Assembly: GCA_033239005.1 (NCBI GenBank)
Contig: BSQZ01000102.1
Location: forward strand, 100,001 to 164,000
DNA from: Lamellibrachia satsuma
Taxonomy: Eukaryota; Annelida; Polychaeta; Sabellida; Siboglinidae
Length of the DNA stretch: 64,000 bases
Reading direction: 5' to 3'
Shown here: one piece after another, positions 1-10,943 of the stretch
Layout of the letters: each line of letters opens with the position of its first letter
How positions within the stretch are numbered: the first letter of the stretch is position 1
Translations under genes and position numbers: made by a program
Notes under the pieces: generated by a model
Database searches by the model: none
The model's input: the letters and a program-made list of their open reading frames with translations, nothing else
Told to the model about the DNA's origin: nothing

Positions 1-82
1 TGACAAAGATAAATAGATAGAGAAAGAGAAACAGAGACAGAGAGAAAAACAGAGAGATAGCTTTAACGAAAGAGAGACAGAC

Positions 83-125
<43 letters not shown>

Positions 126-137
126 GACTGAGAAAGA
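1..137. repeat. GA-rich simple repeat
   Basis: Purine-rich degenerate (GA)n/(GACA)n tract with a clean (AG)n run at about 89-122. It directly precedes the Maverick structural gene remnant, so the 5' part of that gene is missing from here. No coding signal. Confidence 0.9.
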
Positions 138-737
138 GTGACAGAGACACAACAATTAGCCGCTGGGTATTACAAAGGTCCTGTAGTAATGGTGGACCAT
201 ATCAACAACGGGCTGAAACGTATGGAGACAGATAAGGTACGAGCTAAATTGAGTTACTACCCTATCACTCAAAAAATGGCATTGCACATGTCATCCGACA
301 CCGTGTTCACCAAACCTTACCACAGTGCGATGGGACCCAAGTTAGGATTCCGTCAGTCGGTGGTCACCAGTCCGCCGGCAGCAGAAACAGCAGCAGCAGC
401 AGGCGGCACACGCGAGTACGTCCACCCGAAACTAGGTAAAACGGATATCGGTGTCACACAGTCGGCCACCGTGGTTTTGCCACCTAGTGAAACTCCCCAT
501 GTTTCGTACTCCTTCTGTAAAGAAGGCGATAACGTGGTGAGCATGGCTTGATGGTTCGACACCATCTACATCTACACGTACGTTGTGGAGTCTCGCATTG
601 TCGGCGACAGTCACGCACCTTTGTTGCGGTCCATCCCGGTTTTCGGAAGTCACGGCGCCACGGTATCTGATCGTTTCACTAATGTCCACTACGTCTCTCT
701 GTTGTATGCACACTTCATCGATCGAGATGAGGTGTGA
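138..737 (+). pseudogene. Maverick/Polinton structural protein remnant (C-terminal half, first gene of three)
   Basis: One reading frame runs from 138 to the stop at 735-737, broken once by an in-frame TGA at 549-551. Near the start is the stretch AAGYYKGPVVMVDHINNGLK, a pattern of a tyrosine pair followed by an 'INN/INEAL' helix. After the stop come IYIYTYVVESRIVGDSHAPL and TNVHYVSLL. From memory of the family, this order is typical of a Maverick (Polinton) virion protein that sits just before a small basic pX-like gene and the F54H12.2-like capsid gene. Both of those neighbours follow at 3.9 and 4.2 kb on the same strand. The frame ends at a LINE insertion, and the missing last residues seem to reappear at 3774. 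The N-terminal half is absent. Family assignment is by motif recognition only. Confidence 0.72.
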
Positions 738-3700
738 AAACCACGGTGGCCGTGTCCACATTTGCATATAATGCCCTCCAAACTAGCCAGGTTTCTTGGA
801 TTTGCTGCCAGTTTGCATTCCAAATTTTGCAAGTTTGCTTTTCTCAAATTATTCCATAGAGCTAGCAAAAAGCTTTTCTATCCTGTCGGACTTGTCCACA
901 TCTGACTGCAGTGAGCCACTAAGTCCACCTATAACTACTTCTTCTCCCGCAAACAAAGAAATAATAACAGTAACTGCAGTAGTATCTAAAATGAGTAGAA
1001 CTTTTACTTAGAAACAAACCCAGAAAAAAACCTACAAAGAGACAATCTCTAAAGACCCTGGTCATAAACTTCTGCAGCATCAGGAACAAAGTTTCAGACC
1101 TTGCAGTGTGCATTGAAAATTATAATCATAGGCACTGAAACACACCTCGACAGTTCTGTTAACAGCAGTGAGCTGTTCCCCTCAAACTATTCTATCATTC
1201 GCAAAGACAGAGACTTTGACAACTCCAAAGGAGGAGTCCTGATAGCCATAAAAAAATTATCTCATAGGAACCCACAGACCAGAGCTCGAACAAAATCAAA
1301 CGTCCAGACAACGAACAAATATGGCTAGCTGGAGATTGTAATCTACCCGATATAGATTTGACATATTCAGCACAAAACCAGGCGGAGCTGCTCCCGGCCT
1401 ATCAAAACAATTAATTGAAATTGTTAATGAGTTTGGACTAGAACAAGTCGTCCGTGGACCCACCAGAACAAATAACACTTTGGACCTATTCTTCATAATA
1501 AACCCCACCCTTGTTGAAAAATCTACAGTTGTTCCAGGAATAAGAGACCATGACGGCATCCCAGTAATCATAAACAGCTGCAAGCCATGGGTTATCAAAC
1601 AAAAACCGCGCAAAATATACATGTATCACAAAGCTAACATACAGGCTCTGAAAGAAGAACTACTCAAATGGAATAATGAATTCACATCAAGGGATACATC
1701 CATGAACACAGTCAATGGAATGTACACGGAATTCCAAACAGTTCTTGAATCAATAATGCACTCTCACATACCAACCAAAATAATATCTAAGCGTAACCAA
1801 ACACCTTGGATCAACAGGCGAATCAATCGATTACACAAACGCAAACAAAGAGCTTTCAACACAGACAAACAACAGAAAAATCAAGCCAGTTATGAAATGT
1901 TTCGTAAAGCACGTAAGACCACACACGAAGAGACAAGAACTGCACATAGAAGAGATATATCGCCCATTTGTTCTGACTCGCCCAAACGATTCTGGTCCTA
2001 CATCAAATACAATCGGTATACCAACCCTAACCAAAGACAACAGGCTAGAGTCAGATAACAAACTGAAAGCCGAAATTCTGAATAACCAGTTCAAGTCAGT
2101 CTTCACAAGTGAAAACACTAACTTACCACAAGAACCAAACACAAACACACCAGCCATGCCAGACATCATCATCACAACAGAAGGGGTTGCTAAACTACTT
2201 CACGGCTTAAATCCAAACAAGGCAACAGGACCCGACGAGGTGCACGCCAAAATCCTCCAACTTGCCGCCAACGAATTGGCTACAGCCCTCAGTCTAATCT
2301 TCCAGAAATCACTCATCACAGGGGAACTCCCACTCTCTTGGTTACGGGCCAACATCACCCCCATATTCAAGAAGGGAGACCGGTCCCTTGCATCAAATTA
2401 TCGTCCCATCTCCTTAACATCGAGATGTTGCAAAATCCTCGAACACATTGTATACTCTAACATCATGAACCACTTTGACCAATACGCAATCTTAACAGAC
2501 AGACAACACGGCTTCCGCAGTAAACACTGCACATAATCTCAATTAATACTCACCACACACGATCTAGCTAATTCTTTAAATAATAAATACCAGACTGACA
2601 TGATAATATTGGACTTCTCAAAAGCATTTGACACCGTCCCCCACAACCGGCTTCTAAATAAATTAAACAGATATGGCATCCACAATAATACACACACCTG
2701 GATCTCAAATTTCCTTAAATGTCGAAAACAAAGAGTTGTTGTCGGTGGAGAACACTCGACCTGCACCAAGGTTGCTTTGGGTGTACCCCAGGGCACGGCA
2801 CTGGGACCGTTACTTTTCCTCATATACATCAATGACCTACCTGACAATATTCACTCCACAGTCCGTCTGTTTGCAAATGACTGTGTCCTCTATAGATAAA
2901 TAAAACATGAGTTTGACTCACACGAACTCCAGAAAGATCCAAACAGGCTGGCACAATGGGAACATGACTGGCAAATGCATTTCAACACCCAAAAATGCTT
3001 CGTTATGAGAATAACACACGCAAGACATGTAAGACACTTCAATTACACGCTAGGAGATTCAACACTACAAGAAACTGACAGTCATCCCTATCTAGGAGTC
3101 TGTATCACCAAAGATCTCACCTGGAACAAACACATCCATCAGATCACAGCCTCAGCTAACCGCACACTTGCATTCGTCAGACGGAATCTCCACTCATGCC
3201 CCAAAAACATCAAAACAACCGCCTACACAACCCTTGTTCGCCCACTCCTAGAATATTCATCATCCGTATGGGACCCCCACACCCAGGTTCTCATTAACAA
3301 AATAGAGATGGTGCAAAGACGGGCGGCTCGCTTTTGCCACAACGACTACACATCCAGATAAACTGGGTGTGTGTCAGAAATGATTACAAAATTACACCTA
3401 GAGCTACTAATAACCAGGAGAACAAACAGACGGCTCACCATACTTCACAAAGCCATCCACAATCATCTATCATTGCATGTCGCAAACCTCCTCCAACCTA
3501 TCAAACGCCACTAAAGGCATCTAAATAGCAAAGCCTTCAACACCATACACGCCAGCAAGAACTGTTACAAATTTTCTTATTTTCCCTGAACAATAAAATA
3601 TTGGAATTCATTACCAGACGCAATAGCCAACATCACAGAATCACAGTGATTTAAGCAAGCTCTCACACACTTAGTCCCAAACAAACATGACTAAATAGCA

Positions 3701-3773
3701 TGTGTACCCAACCTTGACCGTTCGACTCCATAGGAGTGTTGACCAGTATTACTACAAGACAAGGAAAGACAAG
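738..3773 (+). mobile_element. APE-type LINE (CR1/L2/Jockey-like), decayed, inserted in the Maverick gene
   Basis: The frames on + are an endonuclease piece (about 1050-1620, with GTETHLDSS, GGVLIAIKK and AGDCNLPDIDL), the linker (1600-1900), then reverse transcriptase: FKKGDRSLASNYRPISL near 2370, LDFSKAFDTVPHNRLL at 2606, GVPQGTALGPLL near 2788, and thumb plus C-terminus 2975-3650. Motif C reads FAND where FADD is expected, so one catalytic Asp has become Asn. Several frameshifts and stops confirm it is dead. The 3' end after the final stop carries an (ACAAG)-like tail (3752-3773). Immediately beyond it the Maverick coding frame resumes. The 5' boundary near 735 is inferred. The sequences at 717-731 and 3774-3791 look like a diverged target-site duplication. 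Confidence 0.85.
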
Positions 3774-3848
3774 ATCAATATAAGAGACGACACCGGACGG
3801 CTCGTGCCATTCGAGTACGGTAGAGTGACGGTGACGCTTCATTTTTGA
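3774..3848 (+). pseudogene. C-terminal end of the Maverick structural gene, displaced by the LINE
   Basis: The frame reads INIRDDTGRLVPFEYGRV and ends TVTLHF plus TGA at 3846-3848. This fits the expected C-terminus of the gene at 138-737, whose frame ends at HFIDRDEV. It starts directly at the LINE's microsatellite tail. The simplest reading is one gene split by the insertion. A second Maverick copy cannot be excluded. Confidence 0.65.
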
Positions 3849-3874
3849 CGGCGTATGACCGGACTGTTCTGAAG

Positions 3875-4170
3875 ATGAATTACAACGACTATTACGCGCG
3901 CCAGGCGAGTGGTGCACTGCCCTACTTCGCCGGTGCCCGATAACAGCGAGGTCACGGAATAGGAAATCTGTTCGGAGGTCTGCTGCGCAGTGCCATGCCT
4001 CTCATCAAGAGAGGCGCCGTGGCGTTGGGAAAGTGACCGTTGAAGACCGGCGTGCGCAATGCCGACGACGTCTTGTCCGGACAGAGCATAAAAAGGCAAC
4101 CAAACGACGCGTCACGGATGCTGTTAAGAACCTGTTGAGTGACCTTTTGACCCCCGGCGTGCGACCTCTT
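3875..4170 (+). pseudogene. Maverick small basic (pX-like) core protein, broken
   Basis: An ATG at 3875 starts NYNDYYARQASGALPYF, followed by QRGHGIGNLFGGLL, a lysine/arginine-rich middle and a C-terminal amphipathic stretch. There are stop codons after the first ~23 residues (near 3944) and near 4034, and a frameshift near 4090 in a run of five A's. After it the frame continues ATKRRVTDAVKNLL. The glycine/arginine-rich N-terminus, the 'RGHG' box and the position between the two other structural genes match the pX-like peptide of animal Mavericks, which in related viruses condenses DNA. Non-functional here. Confidence 0.7.
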
Positions 4171-4194
4171 ATACGTATAAAACGCATCGTCGAC

Positions 4195-4347
4195 AGCCAT
4201 ATAGTGGAACATCGCCCCATGGCCTCTCTCGACTTGGGTGGACCGATAGAATTCTTGAACGATCTCGACTTGGCCGATCCCGTGTGCCCGGTAAATAACT
4301 GGCTGCATTCGCTATTCGGTCAAGTCGACGTCTACCTGAACGATTGT
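4195..4347 (+). pseudogene. Maverick F54H12.2-like capsid gene, N-terminal fragment cut by the palindrome
   Basis: In frame with the end of the previous ORF is a stretch containing PMASLDLGGPIEFLND and PVNNWLHSLFGQVDVYLND. The 'G-P-I-E-F' box and the 'V-N-N-W-L-H-S-x-F-x-Q-V-D-x-x-L' box are hallmarks I associate with the F54H12.2-like Maverick capsid family. The spacing between them is too short, suggesting an internal deletion of some tens of residues. The gene stops exactly where the 8-kb palindrome begins (4348), and I found no continuation beyond the other end of the palindrome (12,397). Confidence 0.7.
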
Positions 4348-4485
4348 TGTTTAATGCTGACGTAAGCCGGTAAAGCCGTTGCTGACAATGCCAATGGGCG
4401 AAAATCGATTCTCGTTCTCGATCCACGATTCGCATTCGCTCACGAATATCAGAATTGTGTCAGTGTATGGGGGATTATCAATACA

Positions 4486-4743
4486 TTGTCGAAATTGCTA
4501 ATTTTAATATTTACAGTACGTATTGGAAACTTACTGATTAATAGTTTATATGGTGCAATGGAGACAGTTGCATCGTGGTTTGAGATGGCGTTCAAGCGTT
4601 GTGTGCTCGAAGTAACATTTCATGTCAACCCCAACGGCCTTGACCTGACCTATGCCAATATTTGGCAGACTTCGTTCACTGACGTAGATATAAAACAGTG
4701 GTTGCGCGGATTTCCCAAAAGAGAGGTTTGTATGCGGATATGA
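4486..4743 (+). other. Unidentified 85-codon open frame in the left palindrome arm (mirror at 12001-12258)
   Basis: The central part (FEMAFKRCVLEVTFHVNPNG, then ANIWQTSFTD) looks protein-like, but I do not recognise it. The same frame is present as a mirror copy in the other arm. It could be an exon or a relic of a transposon ORF. No splice or promoter signal was identified. Confidence 0.25.
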
Positions 4744-4855
4744 TCGCAAACTGGCCTGGGTTGGATGTAATTAATAGCTTTTGGCCTGGCAACTAAGAAC
4801 AGTTTATGAAATGTTGTTGACGGTGGAGCGCCACCGGCAGCAGCGGTTTCGCCAA

Positions 4856-5040
4856 AAAGCGTAACGAAATATATTGCGAAATAAATAAAAGTAACGGAGT
4901 AAACAGTCGCGTTACTTTAGATAAAACTACTTCGTTACAAGTAAAAATATTTAGTCAAAATTCTACTTCGCTACATGCCAATTACTTGAAATAAATACTC
5001 AAGTATTGTAACGAAGTAGTTTTACTTCGTTATATGCCAA
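4856..5040. repeat. Cluster of AACGAAGTAG inverted motifs (left arm; mirror 11705-11889)
   Basis: The motif AACGAAGTAG and its reverse complement CTACTTCGTT occur several times within 185 bases, forming short hairpins. The mirror copy is in the right arm. Such clusters often mark subterminal repeats of DNA transposons. No element boundary is clear. Confidence 0.6.
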
Positions 5041-5602
5041 CCATGTATGCATTCATGTAACCACACATGCAAACAGTACAGTTAAAATGCTTAAATTTAA
5101 TTATATATATTTTTTACATGAAATGGATTAATGGTACTCGACCATACAGTATTGATAATGGTGAGACGTTACAGAGCTGACGTGTTTGGTGTGCCAGCAC
5201 GAGGGGACAATAATGCTACGCGGTATTATGTTTACCACCAGTTTGTTCTGTGCCTGTGGTGACATGGCAAGCTGGGAACAGGTAACCGCCGTGTTATACC
5301 AAGCTGTTGTGTGTGGCAAATTAGACAGACATTTCCAAGTGAAAATAGAAATACACTAGGTTCAAAGTTCATATATTAAGTTAAGTCATTACTTGTTAAA
5401 CATGAATGCACATTTATACGCTTTGTGAAAAATTAGTACCCATGACAGTTTTCAAACCACATTGCTTTAAACAAATTTTTACTTTTGAATTGTTTGATAT
5501 TACACAACAAATACACACGTTAAATGGCACGTTGGTTACCTGTTCCTACCTTGCTTCTCTCTGTTACATTGGGAACTAATGTCAACGACACGGTTAAGTC
5601 AA

Positions 5603-5801
5603 CTAGCTCAGATGTTGGTGGAGCAGGCATTGTTGCGATGTTGGGTGCAATGTTTCTGGGATTGTCAGGCTTGATGCCATGCTTCCTGGCTTTGGACGAT
5701 TTATCCGAATTGTCTCCTGCAGGCTGACGATGTACTCATGTTTCAGTTGCCGCTCTGGCACAATTGTCCAATTTCCCCTCTTGTTCAATACCTTGTGGTA
5801 A
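5603..5801 (-). pseudogene. Unidentified spliced gene, exon B (left-arm copy)
   Basis: Mirror copy of the exon at 10944-11142. An acceptor CAG precedes it, and the frame runs YHKVLNKRGNWTIVPERQLK, then RINRPKPGSMASS, to a stop. It joins exon A (6258-6353) with matching reading phase. See the right-arm copy for details. Confidence 0.45.
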
Positions 5802-6257
5802 CTGTAAATTAACAAACAAACTTAATGATGTGTTATAAGACAATTAATAACTCTTGTTAGGCAGGATGTCATTTGCAAGACATTCTCCTTTCCACATGCT
5901 GGTGCTATGTACTGTTTGAACGTAAATAGCTAAAAGAGTTAACACAAATGTAATGTTATTGAAAATACTGGATATGAATGCATATGCATAACATGATATA
6001 CATATGCTGTTTTTATTGCGCACTGTATTACTGGTAGTGTATTGCAACAATAAACCTCCCACTGGAAATATTAATATGTGAATGATGTGTCTTTCTTTGT
6101 GTAAACAGCCATCTGAAACATTGTTTTAATCACTGTAGTCTTCTTTACAAAATACTAACTAACCCAAGGGGCTAAGTAGAAACATAATTGTTGTTTGTGC
6201 TGTAATGGAATGTCATTATTGTTGTGTCTAACAACAATGTATACAAGCTATACTTAC

Positions 6258-6353
6258 ACAGTGTGCCCTTTGCTCTTTGTCTTCAGTGGCAAATCTTTGT
6301 GCTTCTGGTAGTCTATTGCTGTGAGGACATTTCGTGCCCGATACACTGGGAAG
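6258..6353 (-). pseudogene. Unidentified spliced gene, exon A (left-arm copy)
   Basis: Exactly 96 bases between a CTGCAG acceptor and a GTAAGTAT donor on the minus strand. It differs from the right-arm copy by one base (C6319), giving Ala in place of Ser in an otherwise identical open frame. Confidence 0.5.
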
Positions 6354-6529
6354 CTGCAGTAGATAAGTTTTAACTGTTACGTTTCATAAGCATGATCCAG
6401 TTGCCAACTCCACCATACTGTATAATCTACAGGCTTGGGTAAATGTTTACATAACAAAGTCGAAATAGACAGTCAAATTGCAATAATTTTGACAAATGAT
6501 GATAATTAATGATTAATGACTGTTCACTA

Positions 6530-6619
6530 ATGCCACCAATTGGGCTGACCAGCAGGTCCTGAGAGGTGACCACATGTTTTGTTGTTGATGTCTTCGATGT
6601 AAACCTCATATTTTTCGTA
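6530..6619 (-). pseudogene. Unidentified spliced gene, possible exon Z (left-arm copy)
   Basis: Mirror of 10126-10215. The frame contains YEKYEVYIEDINNKTCGHLS behind a CACACAG acceptor. The donor is not certain. Confidence 0.35.
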
Positions 6620-6691
6620 CCTGTGTGACATACAAAATATTATCTTTGTACATCAATTTGTGACATAAGCTTATGCTGCAAGGATTGTTGT

Positions 6692-6696
<5 letters not shown>

Positions 6697-6778
<82 letters not shown>

Positions 6779-6779
6779 T

Positions 6780-6867
<88 letters not shown>

Positions 6868-6868
6868 T

Positions 6869-6937
<69 letters not shown>
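6697..6937. repeat. (TA)n tract with TTATATATTTAAA interruptions (left arm)
   Basis: About 240 bases of alternating TA, interrupted twice by a TATTTAAATA-type motif. The mirror copy at 9849-10050 is about 40 bases shorter, which shifts the arm register. Confidence 0.95.
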
Positions 6938-6939
<2 letters not shown>

Positions 6940-7189
6940 GTATGAAATAAATAAAGAAAAGGCCTAAATATACTCCGATTATAAAGAAATGTTGGCAAAT
7001 GTGAAATTTATGCATGGAAACTTTCAAACGTTTGACGTATCGCATATCACAAACGTAATGAATCCCCCTATAACATACATGGCACATACTATAATTTCTA
7101 AACTGGGGTAAACACGGAAATGGCATATTTGAATATAAAATGTGATTCATAAAGAAATAAATGTTGAAAAAATACATATTTTAGCACCA

Positions 7190-7440
7190 TACTACATAGA
7201 GATCTCATATAAGGGTTTCAACCTTGTTAGTGCAGCTGTTGTCTGTGCAATCCTGGCAAGTATCTCCGGTTTGGAACCCTCATCTGTGACAATTGATCCC
7301 AAGTACCTGAAGCTTGTTACTGTCTCAAGTCTCAATCCATTAACTTTGATCTCTGTGCTGATGCCTTGTGTGTTGTTCGTCATTAATTTGGTCTTTTCGG
7401 CACTGATCTTTCAATGTAGGGATAGTGCGTGGAAATAAAG
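7190..7440 (-). mobile_element. RTE-type LINE fragment (left arm)
   Basis: Minus-strand frame at 7192-7383 contains KVNGLRLETVTSFRYLGSIV and EILARIAQTTAALTRLKPLY. This is the thumb region following motif C in RTE-type reverse transcriptases. Mirror copy at 9403-9594. Truncated on both sides. Confidence 0.75.
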
Positions 7441-7506
7441 CCACATGAAAAAGTTATGAAAATAAATTCACAAATTTGCCTAAGAAAGTCACAGAGAAAT
7501 ATAGTA

Positions 7507-7935
7507 ATTCAATTCAATTCAATAACTTTATTCCGGAATATTACATCCATATAAAGACTAGACTATAACGACTAAAAACTATAAATAATATTTCTCCAGT
7601 GACGACACAGTGGTGATGTGTATAAAACATCACTATTCATAATACTTTGTAATATTGCATTACCCGACTTAGCTATACACATCATAAAACTATACACATT
7701 TTCCCTGATCAACATTTTGCATGTGGGTAATCCCATGACACAAACATATAACTAGCACTACAATTCTTCGGTTCATTGCACAACAATCTAAACACATTAT
7801 TGTATGCTCACACATAATTTTCTAATTGATTTACATCTTCAGTACACATATATAATTTTCGAATCAAGGCATTACCCTGAGCATAAATTCTCTTATACTG
7901 CCTAGCCATATCATCATCATCACTGAGAACTTCAG
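7507..7935 (-). mobile_element. CR1/L2-like LINE 3' end (left arm)
   Basis: Minus strand, ending in the LINE-type tail TTATTGAATTGAATTGAA (rc of 7507-7530). Upstream fragments of the RT C-terminal region are readable in the right-arm copy (MARQYKRIYAQGNALIRKLY, then AYNNVFRLLCNEPKNCSAS). Stops and frameshifts present. Confidence 0.65.
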
Positions 7936-8150
7936 TGAGAACATTGTGTTATTCAAATACCATATATTAAATACAAAGGCACATTCTTGCATAGTTTCAC
8001 TGATACTTGAGCACAATAAAGTTGGATGATCAAGAACAAAAAAATTACATTTTGACACAATATTAAGTGATAATAAAAATATCACTGGAGCCGTCAACCC
8101 ACTCTGGCTTAGAAAGGGGATTTAGTGGTTGAGTCAGCTTTGAAAGTGGC

Positions 8151-8245
8151 CTCTCAAGTGTTACCAAACACTTTGGTGACCTGTAATCACGTTTATTTAT
8201 TGGTTTGTTTTAGTATTTCAATTTATATTAGAAATGCAAAGAACT

Positions 8246-8307
<62 letters not shown>

Positions 8308-8466
8308 AGTTCTTTGCATTTCTAATATAAATTGAAATACTAAAACAAACCAATAAATAAACGTGATTACACCTCTCAGTGTTACCAAACACTTTGGTGA
8401 CCTGTAATCACGTTTATTTATTGGTTTGTTTTAGTATTTCAATTTATATTAGAAATGCAAAGAACT

Positions 8467-8536
<70 letters not shown>

Positions 8537-8650
8537 AGTTCTTTTGCATTTCTAATATAAATTGAAATACTAAAACAAACCAATAAATAAACGTGATTAC
8601 AGGTCACCAAAGTGTTTGGTAACACTTGAGAGGCCACTTTCAAAGCTGAC
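8151..8650. repeat. Palindrome apex: tandemly duplicated (TA)n hairpin
   Basis: A ~65-base unit, a (TA)n run and the inverted unit form a hairpin at 8182-8370. The same hairpin recurs at 8401-8602. Both are preceded by a ~31-base segment containing GTTACCAAACACTTTGGTGA (8155 and 8378). A final inverted copy of that segment (8603-8634) closes the palindrome. The centre was therefore one hairpin that later became a ~222-base tandem duplication. Confidence 0.85.
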
Positions 8651-8854
8651 TCAACCACTAAATCCCCTTTCTAAGCCAGAGTGGGTTGACGGCTCCAGTG
8701 ATATTTTATTATCACTTAATATTGTGTCAAAATGTAATTTTTTTGTTCTTGATCATCCAACTTTATTGTGCTCAAGTATCAGTGAAACTATGCAAGAATG
8801 TGCCTTGTATTTAATATATGGTATTTGAATAACACAATGTTCTCACTGAAGTTC

Positions 8855-9285
8855 TCAGTGATGATGATGATATGGCTAGGCAGTATAAGAGAATTTATGC
8901 TCAGGTAATGCCTTGATTCGAAAATTATATATGTGTACTGAAGATGTAAATCAATTAGAAAATTATGTGTAGCATACAATAATGTGTTTAGATTGTTGTG
9001 CAATGAACCGAAGAATTGTAGTGCTAGTTATATGTTTGTGTCATGGGGATTACCCACATGCAAAATGTTGATCAGGAAAATGTGTATAGTTTTATGATGT
9101 GTATAGCTAAGTCGGGTAATGCAATATTACAAAGTATTATGAATAGTGATGCATTATACACATCACCACTGTGTCATCACTGGAGAAATATGCTATATAT
9201 TTATAGTTTTTAGTCGTTATAGTCTAGTCTTTATATGGATGTAATATTCCGGAATAAAGTTATTGAATTGAATTGAATTACTATA
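8855..9285 (+). mobile_element. CR1/L2-like LINE 3' end (right arm)
   Basis: Mirror of 7507-7935. In + frames the stretches MARQYKRIYAQGNALIRKLY, AYNNVFRLLCNEPKNCSAS and LPTCKMLIRKNVYSF resemble the C-terminal region of jockey/CR1-type RT. The copy ends with TTATTGAATTGAATTGAA at 9260-9278. Broken by stops. Confidence 0.65.
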
Positions 9286-9402
9286 TTTCTCTGTGACTTT
9301 CTTAGGCAAATTTGTGAATTTATTTTCATAACTTTTTTCATGTGGCTTTATTTCCACGCACTATCCCTACATTGAAAGATCAGTGCCGAAAAGACCAAAT
9401 TA

Positions 9403-9594
9403 ATGACGAACAACACACAAGGCATCAGCACAGAGATCAAAGTTAATGGATTGAGACTTGAGACAGTAACAAGCTTCAGGTACTTGGGATCAATTGTCAC
9501 AGATGAGGGTTCCAAACCGGAGATACTTGCCAGGATTGCACAGACAACAGCTGCACTAACAAGGTTGAAACCCTTATATGAGATCTCTATGTAG
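9403..9594 (+). mobile_element. RTE-type LINE fragment (right arm)
   Basis: Mirror of 7192-7383: the RT thumb sequence TSFRYLGSIVTDEGSKPEI followed by ARIAQTTAALTRLKPLY. Only this part of the element survives. Confidence 0.75.
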
Positions 9595-9845
9595 TATGGT
9601 GCTAAAATATGTATTTTTTCAACATTTATTTCTTTATGAATCACATTTTATATTCAAATATGCCATTTCCGTGTTTACCCCAGTTTAGAAATTATAGTAT
9701 GTGCCATGTATGTTATAGGGGATTCATTACGTTTGTGATATGCGATACGTCAAACGTTTGAAAGTTTCCATGCATAAATTTCACATTTGCCAACATTTCT
9801 TTATAATCGGAGTATATTTAGGCCTTTTCTTTATTTATTTCATAC

Positions 9846-9848
<3 letters not shown>

Positions 9849-9896
<48 letters not shown>

Positions 9897-9897
9897 A

Positions 9898-9967
<70 letters not shown>

Positions 9968-9968
9968 A

Positions 9969-10050
<82 letters not shown>
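9849..10050. repeat. (TA)n tract with TATTTAAATATA interruptions (right arm)
   Basis: Mirror of 6697-6937, shorter. Reading-frame products of this tract are artefacts. Confidence 0.95.
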
Positions 10051-10053
<3 letters not shown>

Positions 10054-10125
10054 ACAACAATCCTTGCAACATAAGCTTATGTCACAAATTGATGTACAAA
10101 GATAATATTTTGTATGTCACACAGG

Positions 10126-10215
10126 TACGAAAAATATGAGGTTTACATCGAAGACATCAACAACAAAACATGTGGTCACCTCTCAGGACCTGCTGGTCAG
10201 CCCAATTGGTGGCAT
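10126..10215 (+). pseudogene. Unidentified spliced gene, possible exon Z (right arm)
   Basis: Behind the acceptor CACACAG (ending 10124) the frame reads YEKYEVYIEDINNKTCGHLS then GPAGQPNWWH and a stop at 10216. A donor at AATTG|GTGGCA (intron from 10209) would leave phase 2, matching exon A, but it is a weak site. Coding character is suggested by the open frame and by conservation in both arms. Confidence 0.38.
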
Positions 10216-10391
10216 TAGTGAACAGTCATTAATCATTAATTATCATCATTTGTCAAAATTATTGCAATTTGACTGTCTATTTCGACTTTGTTATGTAAAC
10301 ATTTACCCAAGCCTGTAGATTATACAGTATGGTGGAGTTGGCAACTGGATCATGCTTATGAAACGTAACAGTTAAAACTTATCTACTGCAG

Positions 10392-10487
10392 CTTCCCAGT
10401 GTATCGGGCACGAAATGTCCTCACATCAATAGACTACCAGAAGCACAAAGATTTGCCACTGAAGACAAAGAGCAAAGGGCACACTGT
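10392..10487 (+). pseudogene. Unidentified spliced gene, exon A (right arm)
   Basis: A 96-base exon bounded by CTACTGCAG and GTAAGTAT. Read in phase 2 it encodes FPVYRARNVLTSIDYQKHKD then LPLKTKSKGHTV and ends in phase 2. Exon B begins in the matching phase, so the two splice into one frame. I do not recognise the protein; it is lysine/arginine-rich. It may belong to an unknown DNA transposon or to a host gene captured in the palindrome. Confidence 0.52.
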
Positions 10488-10943
10488 GTAAGTATAGCTT
10501 GTATACATTGTTGTTAGACACAACAATAATGACATTCCATTACAGCACAAACAACAATTATGTTTCTACTTAGCCCCTTGGGTTAGTTAGTATTTTGTAA
10601 AGAAGACTACAGTGATTAAAACAATGTTTCAGATGGCTGTTTACACAAAGAAAGACACATCATTCACATGTTAATATTTCCAGTGGGAGGTTTATTGTTG
10701 CAATACACTACCAGTAATACAGTGCGCAATAAAAACAGCATATGTATATCATGTTATGCATATGCATTCATATCCAGTATTTTCAATAACATTACATTTG
10801 TGTTAACTCTTTTAGCTATTTACGTTCAAACAGTACATAGCACCAGCATGTGGAAAGGAGAATGTCTTGCAAATGACATCCTGCCTAACAAGAGTTATTA
10901 ATTGTCTTATAACACATCATTAAGTTTGTTTGTTAATTTACAG

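Noticed and set aside
6673..6998. Long YIYIYI open frames on both strands
   Set aside because: Translation of (TA)n microsatellite; the same applies at 18.9, 35.2, 40.4, 53.9 and 61.6 kb.
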